Shown: positions 40,008 through 51,352 of the stretch, in pieces
How positions within the stretch are numbered: position 1 is the stretch's first letter
Layout: each line of letters begins with the position of its first letter
Assembly (NCBI RefSeq): GCF_034702125.1
Contig: NC_085861.1
Location: 55,911,363-55,975,362, forward strand
Length of the DNA: 64,000 nucleotides
Direction: 5' to 3'
From: Engraulis encrasicolus
Lineage: Eukaryota; Chordata; Actinopteri; Clupeiformes; Engraulidae
The notes under the pieces: model-generated
The model's input: the letters and a program-made list of their open reading frames with translations, nothing else
What the model was told of the DNA's origin: nothing
Database searches by the model: none
Position numbers and translations under genes: made by a program

Positions 40008-40187
40008 TCATCAGTTTTCACAAGGAAGAGCACAAGACTGCTTCTTCATGGTTCACCACTTTTTATTTTAAATGGTGCTGACATTTCGGCACTGCCTAAG
40101 TGCAGAAACGTCAGCACCAAGAATAATAAAAAGTGATGAACCGTGAAGATGCAGTGTCGCGCTCTTCCTTGTGGAAAATGATGACCC
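40008..40187. repeat. long hairpin in the mag 3' UTR or 3' flank
   Basis: CACAAGGAAGAGC, TTCATGGTTCACCACTTTTTATT and GGTGCTGACATTTC on the left are reverse-complemented on the right by GAAACGTCAGCACC, AATAAAAAGTGATGAACCGTGAA and GCTCTTCCTTGTG. The loop is about 10-20 bp. Confidence 0.9.
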
Positions 40188-41693
40188 CTAAAAACTGATG
40201 CCATCAATACTTTGGAAAGGCACTTTTCCATTTGTCATTTTAGTTAATAAGCGATTGATTTCTTGGTATTATTGTTGCACTTATAGCTTTCGGTGTGAAC
40301 AGGCTTTAGGCGTACTGTTGTTTCTCAGCAGCCGTTGTCCAATTTGAACTCTTCCATTTCCATGATACTGCTTCCTTTTTATCCATTCACCTTTTATTGC
40401 CGATATGACATGCTATCTCGATCCGTAACAACTGGTGACCCAGATGTTGGAAGCAATGGTGATTGTTCGTGAGGTAATGAAAAAGGAGGCGTGCACAAGG
40501 CTTTTGTAAAAAGATGTATATTGTAGCCAAAAAGTTACATAACAAATCAGTTGCTAAAACCGGACCTATTCCTTTCTAAAATATCTCCCAAAAGCTTTTT
40601 GGATTTTCCCTTACTGAATGTTTGTAAGTAAATGTCACTCTTAATTCAGATTAATAGAATGACCGATCGCTGTCTTTTTCACATTTGGAGTAACCACTTG
40701 TTAGGGGGACACAAGGTAGTCTGTCACACCGGCCCAAACAGAGTGCTGCTTCCTGATTGGCTCGCAGGATATGCATCAATACCATTGAAACATGCAACCA
40801 TTGAAAGTAGTTTAAAAATTCTAGCATAAAGGTTACACAACATTCCATGTCAATGCCCCATATTATGGTAACTGTATCAACCAATGATTGTCTAAATGTG
40901 ATGTAAGATATAAAATAACTTAAAGGATCTGTTCTAAATGAGCAAGTGTGGCAACTGGATAAAACGGAACAGCTTTTGAGATGTTGCATTTTCGAGTCAA
41001 GAAATGATTTGGGTCTGACAACGTTAATTGATTCAGTCAAATGCACTCAAAGGCTCCAAGGTTCATAATGTGGTCAGGTTGTCCAACAACGCTGCACTGA
41101 CGGTCATTGTGATACTGTAATTAGTCAGCCTCCATACATGCACTATCCTTACTGAATTGGGAAGAGCTAAAGTGCCACAAGACTTTCCCTTGTCTGCATC
41201 CTTGAAATCATTTTGGAACGAACTTTACCGTGATATTAGCATATTTATGTTCTGATATGTTTGAGTTGGGTTTTTTCACTCTTTTAAAAAAATTACATAG
41301 CTTGCCTTCGTCACCACATTTAATTCCTATATTTTGAAAGATAGGGGCAAGTACTTGTATCTGCATCTGCGTAAACATCACCCAATGCCAAATGTGCGTG
41401 CATTATGTGCATGACCTGTTGTGAATGAAGAGGTTTTACAGATTTAAAAAAATGTATATTATATATTATTTGGAATGTGACTTGGACACCAAGACATCTT
41501 CTTCCTCAATTGTTGAATGGATCCAGACATATCTTCACTGGTCAGAATATTAGGCTAGTGTTGCTATGATACAGTATGTATTACAGGATTTAACTGCCTT
41601 CAGGTACACATTTATATTCAAAGGTAAATGATATGTAATATGTCATATAATATGCTATATGAAATAATCTGCACATTTACAGGTTTCCATGTA

Positions 41694-41699
41694 ATAAAG
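41694..41699 (+). terminator. possible mag polyadenylation signal (AATAAA)
   Basis: AATAAA followed by GTGTGTTGTATGCTG, a GT-rich downstream element, about 1.9 kb after the stop codon. Another candidate (AATAAA at about 43025, followed by TTGTATATTTATTTTGTCGTG) lies further on. The sequence alone does not choose between them. Confidence 0.3.
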
Positions 41700-41797
41700 T
41701 GTGTTGTATGCTGCTTTAGTAAAAGAAAAGAAAACTTTTAAACATCTATTGAATTGCACTGCAGCATATGTTGATTGTAATGCAGGTGCACACCAGT

Positions 41798-41860
41798 AAA
41801 TATACTGAAGTTAAAGTCACTGTTGTAATTTACAATAGTGACTTTAACTTCAGTATATTT
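41798..41860. repeat. 63-bp near-perfect palindrome downstream of mag
   Basis: AAATATACTGAAGTTAAAGTC and its complement GACTTTAACTTCAGTATATTT meet at TTGTAATTTACAA. Only one base in about 31 is unpaired apart from the centre. Confidence 0.92.
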
Positions 41861-42176
41861 ATAAAGATTCAAAACCAGTCAAGTGCATTTTGATGTTTTT
41901 GTACTGTTTAATATGTCCTTGTACATTGTATGAGTTCCTCTTTTGTATTCACTTTAATTACAGCTGTAACAAATCTTGTAATAATGAATGTGCAGAATAA
42001 CTGATTGACAAGGGCACTTTAAACTTCTAGCATCTCTGTTAAACCATTTTGTCTGTCTACTTAGTTATTTTTAGATACACAGAAGTATGTACCAATCACA
42101 TGGTGGACACAAGTGTTGTTGTCCCACCCTGTGCGAATACACCGTACGGTGCACCCTTCTACACATTACAAAAAAT

Positions 42177-42459
42177 GGGTAACACTTTCTTTTACGGTAC
42201 AGTTACCAGACGTAATTACTGTGTTTTCTGGGTAACAACAGGGTAAGAAAGAGCAATTACATGGTACCTAACAGATAACTTCTCTCGGTTACCCTGTGTA
42301 CACAGCAGTTACATAGTTATTCTTGAGACGTGTATTATTGCATAGTATTTACTTTGAAATTACCCCCCTTTTTAACCCCTTAGATACCATGTAACTTCTC
42401 TCTGTTACCCTGTTGTTTCCCAGAATGTAATTACTGTGCCGTAAAACAAAGTGTTAACA
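42177..42459. mobile_element. foldback MITE (GGTAACACTTT termini)
   Basis: The left GGTAACACTTTCTTTTACGG pairs with the right CCGTAAAACAAAGTGTTAAC. Further paired blocks are AACAACAGGGTAA and TTACCCTGTTGTTT, and TTACATGGTA and TACCATGTAA. Confidence 0.88.
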
Positions 42460-43529
42460 AAAAAATGCAACCTGCAAAGACGATAAGTCCTACAGATGAC
42501 AGTTACGCCCTATTAAAACAATGTTCCTGGTGACAAAGACAATAGCCTACAATCTAATGGCTGTTCCCCTTGAAAACACACCAACTGCAACATGTTCATG
42601 TGCTCTTGTCCTACCTAGGCCTATGTTACTGCAAATCCTGTTAAACTGAATGTTTTAGCTTAATATTTATATTTATTGTCAACCGTGGTAACATGGTACC
42701 TTACTGACCAAAATAACATAATAATGTTTTTTGAGAACCAACAAGATTGTGCAGTTACATGTAAATCCACAGGAAAACGAGCCAAATAATGAAATCAAGA
42801 AAACAAATAAAAGCTTCATGTGAAGCTTTATTTGGAAATAACCTCATGTAGTTGGGAAAACCGGGGTTGATTTTTTGTTAGTACAAAAAGGTATGCTTTT
42901 GGTTAGTCCATCAATGACATTATAGATAAAGTGAATATTTGTAGGATAATCAAATATCATTTAATATGCATTGCGTGCTTGCATCCTTTTTGTTATACAT
43001 AAATGTGTTTTTCTAACAAAGCGCAATAAAGGTCAGGACTGATCTCAGTTGTATATTTATTTTGTCGTGTCAGAGCTATAGTGTATACTCAGGGCTGTTG
43101 CCAGGGTTTGTAAAACTATTGGGGCACATGAAGCCATTTATACTGACAGAGAGAAATATATTTTTTAACATATTTATTTTATGGGATTGTTGAGCCTTTA
43201 TTATTATCAGAGTACTCAGAGGCGCATCTTCCCGCCAGGCTATAGGCAGGCAGCCATTTGGGGCCCCCAAGCCATTAGATGGTGAATAACAGCTCACGTT
43301 GTACTGCAGCAATGGCGATTTTGTTTCAAATATTTATTAATTACGGTACGCTACCACTCATAACACGTAGGTGGATCACTTGTTTTGAAACTTCATGATT
43401 TTGCTGGTAATGCAATTTTTGAAAGACTTGTAAAGGTGTCACGTGTCACGTGTCAGTCTTTCAAAAATGTTTTGTCTAATACCACCTAAACAATTGCATG
43501 TTATCATATTATTATTGGCCATAAGATGT

Positions 43530-44080
43530 AAACATTCACAGGACAGCAAATAACAAGCAAGTACACCCTTCCATTAAATAGGTGTTGACCCTCTTTAGCT
43601 GTAATAACCTTAACCAGACATTTCTTATAGTTGCAGTAGATCAGATGGGTAAAATCCAAAATCATCAGGAATAATCTTGTCTTCCTCTTCTTTACAAAAC
43701 TGCCCCACTTCAGCAAGGTTTCTGGTGTCTCCAGTGAATAGATTTCTTGACTTCATGCCAAATAATCTCAATTGGGTTTAAAATATGGGTTGTTGTCCTG
43801 CTTCAGCCATCATCCTTTTGTGCACTTCAACTGTGTGACAGACTACCTCATTTCTTTCTGTAAAATGTCTCAATAAACAAGTGAGTTTATTGTTCCATTG
43901 ATAATAGCAAACAGACACGGGCCTGAAGCACCAAGGTAGCCCCAAATAATGATGTTCCCACCAGCATAAAAGGCAAAACCATACCTTAAAATAAAAAAAT
44001 AAGCTGAGCCACTGCTGTTTGTCCCTGTTACGTTCTCTTGCCAGTGGAGGGAGCCATTGCCCATGTCTTCCATTTACGTA
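43530..44080 (-). pseudogene. Tc1-like transposase relic
   Basis: On the minus strand GGNIIIWGYLGASGP (about 43940-43990) matches the Tc1 GG..M.WG..S..G block, and a degraded N-P-x-E-like block follows near 43770-43800. Stops and frameshifts interrupt it. Confidence 0.6.
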
Positions 44081-44337
44081 GCGCCATGGAAGTAAGAGTA
44101 CAATGGCGGGTCATGGAGCTGTGTACACACAGATCGCCATTGAAATAGTTCCAAAATAGTTCCTGGAAGCGAGAGTCGAACACAGAAAGTGCAGTAATTC
44201 ATCCATTTACCTAAAACGGGCACCATCAACCCCTTTGTGCAGGGTCTCTGTCATAACTGTATTACTAAAACGGCAATGATCCAAGCCTTAATCTCTTAAT
44301 TAAGACTCTCAATAATGTTATATCAATTTTGTTATGG

Positions 44338-44580
44338 TGTAGCCTACAATGCTGGTGAAAGTATGTGAACTCTCCAGACTGCCAATGTAAACAAAGATGA
44401 ACTTTATTTAACAGACATCCAAACCTTCATTTGTAAAACACCCTCTCCAAATACTGCACACACATAAAAAGAGATATATTTGTGTCATTATAATTCAACA
44501 AATATACTTTATTTAACAAAAACTGAAAATGTAATGTGTGCAAAAGTATGTGAACCCCTCTATTGGCAGCTTGTGGCTCC
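44338..44580 (+). mobile_element. left end of a Tc1-like element (GTGAAAGTATGTGAAC)
   Basis: ATGCTGGTGAAAGTATGTGAACTC and, about 190 bp inside, GCAAAAGTATGTGAACCCC show the doubled end motif of fish Tc1 elements with about 200-bp ends. The matching right end motif is at 56400-56438. Confidence 0.65.
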
Positions 44581-45523
44581 TCCTTTACTAGTTATTACCA
44601 TGGCCGGTTTACATACAGCCTCCAAACACGCTGTTTGACCCATGCCTGCAGTTCACCTAGGGTCACTGTCAAGCGAACGCAGCCCATAAGGCTCCCGCTA
44701 ATAACTCACAATTGTGCTCGCTATCTGCTGAAACCTGAAAACATTACTATGGATTCTGATAAACTGATGTGGAGTTATTTCAAATTTACAATAACCTGGG
44801 GATTATTATCTTTCTGATGTCTTTCAGGTTGGATTTGCGACTCAGCCTCCGGCTAACGTAATCAGATTGAAGAACTCACTACCTGGTACAGTGGTGATAA
44901 CAGTGCTAGGACCATAGAGGTAGAACATAAGACTAGAGGTGACACGGCAATTCGTGACAGCGCTAGAAAATGGCACATGGTGCCTCCCAACTTCCGAAGG
45001 TAGTGTAGGCACTTTCAGTCAATAAGGGCGTTCATGATGGCGTTTTTTCAACCAGGCAGCAAATTTGCTAGGCAGCGAGCATGCTCACTGTGTCCGCGTG
45101 AAGCATCCTGGTTAGAATTTCCGTTCACGACGCAGTTGAAGGGAGTGACCTCTGCGCGGCAGTCGTGTCACATGGCGTTGAACCATCGCGGGAACAAAAG
45201 TTTTGTCAAGCAGCCACGCAGTACCACAAGAGCAACTGCGTTGGCATGGGACCTCCTCCATGATGTGAGGAATCTGCCGTGATTGGTGTTCATAGCTCAT
45301 GTGATTCATGTATGTGTAGTTGAACTTGCTTCATTTTCTACATGCTGAAATGCATTTCATGCTCAAATGCAGCATACTCAGAGTGGTATCATCCATATGA
45401 ATGGTCGCACAGCCCACTTGCAACAGTAAAAAAGGGAAACAAACAACTCTGTCGTCAGATGTTCCAGCTTCGCCATGTTAGGAATGTATGCTATTGGTTA
45501 CAAAACCTGTACTATTCCGTAGG

Positions 45524-45600
45524 CCTCCGGCTCGACGGTTAGAGTAATGGTTGCGCGCCTGACTTCCATTCGTGATGTCCCTGGTTCGAAACTGCATCGG
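45524..45600 (+). ncRNA. tRNA-like sequence (SINE head or tRNA pseudogene)
   Basis: GGCTCGACGGTTAGAGTAATGG resembles a D-arm/A-box, and CCTGGTTCGAAACTG fits a B-box, about 50 bp apart. The acceptor stem does not pair convincingly. A second B-box-like GGGTTCAATCCCC lies at about 45748-45760. Confidence 0.4.
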
Positions 45601-46395
45601 AACACAGGAAGTCTTTAGTTGCTGATGGTGAATGTGGAAACACACCGTTGCGAGTGACTTATGTTGTCTTTTATGTATGAAAGTGCACGAAACAGAGTGG
45701 CCTTTGTGGTAGGCGCGCCATAGTAAAGCTACATATTGAACACCTGGGTTCAATCCCCGCGAGATGGGTTGGCGCTTGGCGGTCTTATGTCATTTTAAAA
45801 CTGTCCTATCTGAATGACGATTTGGGTCCCAAAACACAAAATGAAAACCCCAAAGTGAGTACTAATTAACTGAATTATTACATGGAACTGAAGCCAAAAC
45901 ATCACAAATTTGACGAAGAGTCAAACCATGATTTACCAGGTGTTAACCTGTATCTCTACCTCAAGACCATCTGCTTTCTCTTTGAGTGGCAGAGAGAGTC
46001 TCAGATTTTACAAGCATGTGCCAACGTCGGTAAGCCCGTCATGGAATTTGTGCCGGATGATTTCATTCCACGAGAGGGCGACCTGGTACACCCGCTGTCA
46101 AAAAAGGTAGAACCACCCACAGACCTATAGATCCACCTTCTTTGCCGCTGTTGAAATCTCGTCGTCCTGATGTGTCCAGCTTGGCTGCGACGCAGTTATC
46201 CCCGCCTTTTTAAGACCAAGCAAATCACATTTTGATCAAACTTTTTCCTGCGTGGTTGCGACCGTGCCTAATGCAAGTCAATGGAGAACACGCCCACCCC
46301 TGTCAAAAAATGGACTGAAACTGTGTGAATATGAAGTAACACATTAGGCCTAATCAAAGACCAGATTTGAAATGTCAGGCTAAATATCTACTTAA

Positions 46396-47669
46396 CCCTT
46401 ATGTTGTGTTCGGGTCATTTTTGACCCGTTTTCAAGTTTTAGTGTGAAAAAAACACACTTTCCTTTATTTTCTTGGAATAAGGCTTCATCTAATCCTCTG
46501 TCACAATCATTTAAACACAAAAAAATGTGTTTTATCATTTTAGTAAATTTTAAAGGTCCAAAAAAGAAAAAGTTACATCTGTCATAGATTTTTGATTGTT
46601 GTATGCATTTCTGAAAAGCTGTTGGTTGCCCTTTGTCTTCAGTTTGGTGATTTATGGTGAGGAAAATATATTTCTTGCCTGAAAAAAATGTTGCCAGCTT
46701 TTTCATATTACAAATCCAATATGGCCGTCGGACAGTCCCATACACTACAATACGTCATATCCTCTGTTGTGAAAGGAGTACAGATGTATTTCTGGTGTCT
46801 ACTCATATGTTTTGGTCAGGGAATCAATTTCTGCATTATATAATGAGATTTTTTGCACATTTGTTTGCAAAATACATTTTTGCACATTATTTTTTCCAAA
46901 AAACATATCAAAAATTCATAATGGCACCCAAACATGTAGAACTGGTCTTATACTTAAAGTTGATGTGGCAATGACATACTGTAATGGTCCATGTTCATGG
47001 CATAGGGGATTCAGATGAATAGTGTGACTTTTTTCATGTTCATTGAGGTGTTCATTTCCAATATCTTTGCATTAGATTGGCGGAATAGCTGTGACTCTGA
47101 CAGAATTGTTATTTTGTATATTTACCACACTAAAATCATATAAATATTGAAAAACACCAAGTCAACATATTTAAACATTGATTTTATGCACTGAAAAACT
47201 AATTTAGTTGACATTTGGTCTTTATCCTGCTATAAATCTCTTTGGGTTGGTTTGGACCCGAACACCACAAATGCCACTATTGATGATATTTTCTAATATT
47301 AGAGAAAAACTAATAAATTAAATTTGGGGGTTTATTGTACTCTCATATCAGCTGTAATACATGGACAACATGATCACTAATTGTATCACTTTAGGAGGTA
47401 TTAATAATGAATTTATGCAGATTTTGATAGTTTTGGTCATCAAAAACGATTTGCATGATGTAAGATAAAAGACCTGTAAAGTCAAAAAGATGAATACATA
47501 AAGCAATATTTCCATGGATATGAATACATACCAAGTTAGCCATGAGATGAAAAACAATATTTGACGAGAACTAGTGTTTTTAGGTATTTTATGGCTGAGT
47601 TTTGTTATCACGGGTCAAAAATGACCCGAACACCACAGGTGTATGCAGCTTATGAACCCAACACAAGGG
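46396..47669. mobile_element. piggyBac-like element with TTAA target duplication
   Basis: Left end CCCTTATGTTGTGTTCGGGTC; right end in reverse CCCTTGTGTTGGGTTC. TTAA flanks both (46392-46395, 47670-47673). A CGGGTCATTTTTGACCCG palindrome sits near the left end and a CGGGTCAAAAATGACCCG near the right. No transposase frame. Confidence 0.85.
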
Positions 47670-47842
47670 TTAAATCATAGTCGATAAAATACCTTTAAAA
47701 ATCAAATTATATATTTTATGAACATATTTAGCAACACACTTGTCTTGTGTTGATGGACATTTTCACATTATTAAGTCATTTTTTGACAGAGGTGAGCCTC
47801 CTTCTCCATTCATTTCCATTTCTCTTGTCTACCTACAGATAA

Positions 47843-47992
47843 TAGGCTCGTTCGTGACGACGCAGTAAGATTTTTGCTAGGCAGTGGGCATGCGCACTTT
47901 GCCAGTTTGATGCATTTTAATGCATCAAACTGGCAAAGTGCGCATGCCCACTGCCTAGCAAAAATCTTACTGCTTCGTCACGAACGAGCCTA
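47843..47992. repeat. 150-bp near-perfect palindrome
   Basis: Two 75-bp arms (TAGGCTCGTTCGTGACGA... and its complement) meet at TGCATTTTAATGCA with essentially one arm mismatch (GACGACG versus GACGAAG) plus the central TT. A diverged single copy of the same arm is at about 45026-45095. Confidence 0.95.
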
Positions 47993-48331
47993 GTGGCCGC
48001 TACAGATTGTCTTAAAAAGGGGGGCGGGGTCACCTCTAGTCTTATGTTTTACCTCTATGGCTTGGACTGGCCATGCCATAAAGGGATTTGTGGTGCAACC
48101 TACGTTGACCCTTTGACTCTACGATCTCTTTCTATCTCTTCTTCCTCTGCCTTCCTGCTATCTCTGCCTCTCCTCTCTTCCTCTCCTCTTAAATCCACCT
48201 CTAACAATCATGTTCTTTTTTCCTATTTGTTAAGCACTTAAAAATGTACAGAAATGCCTCAAACAGACAAAATCCGATATATCTGCCGAAACCCGGTTAA
48301 AATCTCACAATCCCTTTTCTTTTTGACCAAG

Positions 48332-48544
48332 TGTAACGGAGGCTAACTAGCACAGAGTTGGCGTGGAACGTTGGTAAACCTCCCTCCGATAGCTTCATAC
48401 AGTCTCGTGCCGTTGGGCCGAGAGACTAGTCTCTTGGCCCAGCGGTATCGTACTGTGTCTCCCATTGCCGGACTGTTGTAGTTGACGAGATCGCACGTTC
48501 GATCCCCGAGGGGGGTGAACAGGTGCAAGATGACCTCCGTCACA
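48332..48544 (+). repeat. TRIM left LTR with tRNA-like A and B boxes
   Basis: Starts TG, ends CA. TGGCCCAGCGG (48435-48445) fits an A box and GTTCGATCC (48497-48505) a B box, 62 bp apart start to start. Confidence 0.8.
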
Positions 48545-48587
48545 GTGGTGCCGTGACCCGGATGGGAGTGAGGTTTAAGGGGGAGAG

Positions 48588-48800
48588 TGTAACGGAGGCT
48601 AACTAGCACAGAGTTGGCGTGGAACGTTGGTAAACCTCCCTCCGATAGCTTCATACAGTCTCGTGCCGTTGGGCCGAGAGACTAGTCTCTTGGCCCAGCG
48701 GTATCGTACTGTGTCTCCCATTGCCGGACCATTGTAGTTGACGAGATCGCACGTTCGATCCCAGAGGGGGGTGAACAGGTGCAAGATGACCTGTGTCACA
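48588..48800 (+). repeat. TRIM right LTR
   Basis: Direct copy of the left LTR. A box at 48691-48701 and B box at 48753-48761 are both intact. Confidence 0.85.
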
Positions 48801-49351
48801 TAAACAAGGTATGAATATGAAAGTAACACTTGTTTTTATGTGTTCATATATTCTGTCATCAGATTTAAGGTCAGATTTGAAGAAAATGCTTATATCATTG
48901 GCTGGCAGCTTTTTTAAAAGCAGAGAGCCTCATATTGTCAACGATTTTTAGCATTTTGATCAAACTTTCAAGATCCACAGAAAATAATGTCTGATGTCTG
49001 TGAACACCAATAATACCAAAATCTGCACTAAAGTGTCTACTTTCACCTGAAAAAAAGAGTTTTGTGTCTACCTATTTCCATTCTTTAGTTTAGAACATGG
49101 AATGACGCCACGAAAAAGCACTGGTTTTGACCCAAAAATACTACACTTCTCTGTGTCCATATTTTTGCTTCCTGGATAAAGTGTCTTTTCTGGTGGTCAT
49201 GTTTGGTATGCAGCATTTCCATGGGTTTTGAAAGATGCTTAACCCAAATCTGCTGTATACGAGCCTCAAAAAAATATCATAGTGCCTCAAAATGAAGGAA
49301 TTCAATATGGCCGCCGTCACCAGAGATATAGGCTATCTCTTTGATTAAACA

Positions 49352-50004
49352 AGGTCAACTCTTAAATACATTATGCTAGCTGTAGGCTTTCATAGATGGG
49401 GAATTCATTGCTGTGCTCGGATTTAAGATTAGGATGAAAAGACATTACAACCGTTAATTTTCAATAAATTGATCATTTATATTGAAATATTTCCCCTATT
49501 TCAATTTAATTCGGTATTAATTAAATGTATTGGTCTCATGAGGTTAGCCACTTAAGATAACATTGTTTTCGAATAGGCCCCCGGAATACATTACAATACG
49601 AACACTGTCACTGAAAAGACAACACTTACCCACATACACTACATTCACTCCCTCATCGCCACCCCAACATCGCCACCCTTAACGTAAATAACAATCAAGC
49701 ATAACATGGCAATGTGGACCACACATTGAGAGAGTACATACACACACAAGTGTGGCAGAGAAGACATTCTTATTGGAACACCAACGTACACATACGTACA
49801 TACAGGTGCTTTAATATACACTCAGGCAGATTTCAATTTGATAATTAATGCTTTATACCATGATTAAATGTTTCCATATCAAACCACCTCACAATGCTCC
49901 CACCTTTTCACCCATGAAAGTAAGTGCACACACGAGTCTGCCTAAATATTTTGTTTATACAACTTTACAATGGAAATTACTGTTATAGAATGGAATAAAA
50001 TATA
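49352..50004. other. intergenic, no gene seen
   Basis: AT-rich; no coherent frame or repeat family recognised. Confidence 0.5.
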
Positions 50005-50076
50005 ACAGAATAGAATAGAATAGAATAGAATAGAATATAACAGAATAGAATAGAATAGAATAGAATAGAATAGAAT
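50005..50076 (+). repeat. TAGAA pentanucleotide microsatellite
   Basis: About 13 units of AGAAT with two ATAACAG interruptions; it directly precedes the retroviral insertion site. Confidence 0.95.
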
Positions 50077-50084
50077 GGTGTTTG

Positions 50085-50598
50085 TGTTGGAGTAATGTAC
50101 ATAAGTTATCCACTTTGACTAACTCTTGGCCCAGGCTTTAAGTCAGGGCATATACTGTATGTGTACGTATATTATGAATGTGTCATTGTTTTTCCTCTGT
50201 GCCAGCAGGCCAGAGAGAGAGAGAGAGAGAGAGCAGGATGTTCTTTAACTGTAGCAAACGCTCTCCGATTAGGGAGGAGAGAAAGACAAGGTCACATTCA
50301 GTCTGTTTCAACTCAATAACAAGATATTCTGCTAAGAAATATGCTACTGTGTAAGCTGGTTTCAACTGGCTTAGCTAATTACCCCCTCCCCTTAGACCAG
50401 TTGAAACCACAATTGTAACCAGGGATATCCTTCAATAAAAAGCAAGGAGAAGGAGACTGTTTTCAGAGTGAGCTAGAACATTGTAACTGATTGCAGTCTC
50501 CTGGCCACCCTCCTTGCAAGTTTTAAATTTAACTCAAGTTCTCTGTGTCTCTTCTGTACAGGTTGTTAGAGATAAATGTTGGTAGCTTAAACCTAACA
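50085..50598 (+). repeat. endogenous retrovirus 5' LTR
   Basis: 514 bp, TG...CA. Contains AATAAA at 50434-50439. The last 209 bp are identical to the 3' LTR remnant. A short GA run lies at 50214-50232. Confidence 0.85.
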
Positions 50599-51160
50599 TT
50601 TAATTGGTCCTTCGAACCGGATTCCAAAATACCTGACGATTCCAGCGTGCGAGTGAGATCCAGGAAAGACTGTGGCCGCAGCACTAAGACCCTTTCCGGG
50701 ACTGGTCCCTCCCTCGCAGGCTGGGATCTGAGGGTTGACGGAATACCCCAAGAGAACAGAGAATTGTGAGTAGGTCTTTTATTCAAAAGGATTGAATGTG
50801 AAAGACGGTAAATAGAGAGTAAAACCCTGACAATTCTAGACACTATCAGGTAAAAGTGAAAGGGAGGACAGACTCCCCTAGTTTAGAAAAAACTAATTAA
50901 ATTCTGTGTTCTCCGCGTTGAGAAAAGTGTGAAAGTGTGTGTGAAAGGAAATACATTTACCATTAGGTGATTGTGTTTCATTCCAATTCAACAAGAGTAA
51001 AGTAGTGAGCCCTTGTGGATGCTCGTATGCAAGAAGATTCCACCTGAAAAGGTCGAAGAGAATCTTACCACAACGGTCGTTGATCACTACCTTGTTGTAA
51101 AAACCCAGTGTTAGAATACTGCAGGTATTAAAGAACCACTGGGCCAAATTTTAGTTCAAA

Positions 51161-51352
51161 ATGGGAATGGGGCAAAGCAAAGACAGAGAGAAGTTCTTGG
51201 AAGAACTATCGTGTAAAGACTGGAAAGTAGTACAAAAAGAAGACTCTACGGCAATAGCACCTTTGTGTTATTGGATAAAGCGGTACGAATAGAAAAAGAC
51301 TTGATAAATGCTTTGTATGTGGAGAAAAGGGTCACCGGGCAAGGCATTGCCC
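51161..51352 (+). pseudogene. retroviral gag remnant: matrix start joined to zinc knuckle
   Basis: ATG followed by Gly-Met-Gly, a possible myristoylated matrix start, runs 43 codons to a TAG at 51290. About 17 bp later a CX2CX4HX4C zinc knuckle (first Cys codon 51309, last 51348) opens in another frame. Capsid and most of matrix are deleted between them, so no functional Gag could be made. Confidence 0.75.

Larger units (their letters stand above)
44912..48060. mobile_element. 3.15-kb terminal-inverted-repeat element with nested insertions
   Basis: The 31-bp ends CCATAGAGGTAGAACATAAG and (right) CTTATGTTTTACCTCTATGG continue to AGACTAGAGGTGA and are inverted with one mismatch. Inside are two tRNA-like stretches, a piggyBac-like element and a 150-bp palindrome. 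No transposase was recognised, including in the 82-codon frame at 45882-46130. Confidence 0.75.
48332..48800 (+). mobile_element. terminal-repeat retrotransposon in miniature (TRIM)
   Basis: Two 213-bp direct repeats (48332-48544 and 48588-48800), each TGTAACGG...GTCACA, differ at only about six positions. The 43-bp interior begins with TGGTGCCGTGACCCGGAT (48546-48563), complementary to the 3' end of tRNA-His with one mismatch, and ends AAGGGGGAGAG, a polypurine tract abutting the second LTR. It has no coding capacity. No clear target duplication is visible. This is the layout of a TRIM needing proteins in trans. Confidence 0.88.
48240..49351 (+). repeat. 1-kb repeat, plus-oriented copy, interrupted by a mini-LTR element
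   Basis: GAAATGCCTCAAACAG, AAAATGCTTATATCA, ATGAGGCTCTC-type blocks, GATCCACAGAAAATAATGTCTGATG and CTCTTTGATTAAACAAGG recur in reverse complement and inverse order at 54782-55805. The element at 48332-48800 is inserted in this copy only. Confidence 0.9.

Noticed and set aside
45882..46130. 82-codon frame with plausible amino-acid composition
   Set aside because: No family recognised; it lies within a mobile element and could be a transposase scrap or chance.
48343..48829. Two near-identical minus-strand frames of 103 and 76 codons
   Set aside because: They are translations of the duplicated LTRs of the TRIM element, not a protein family.
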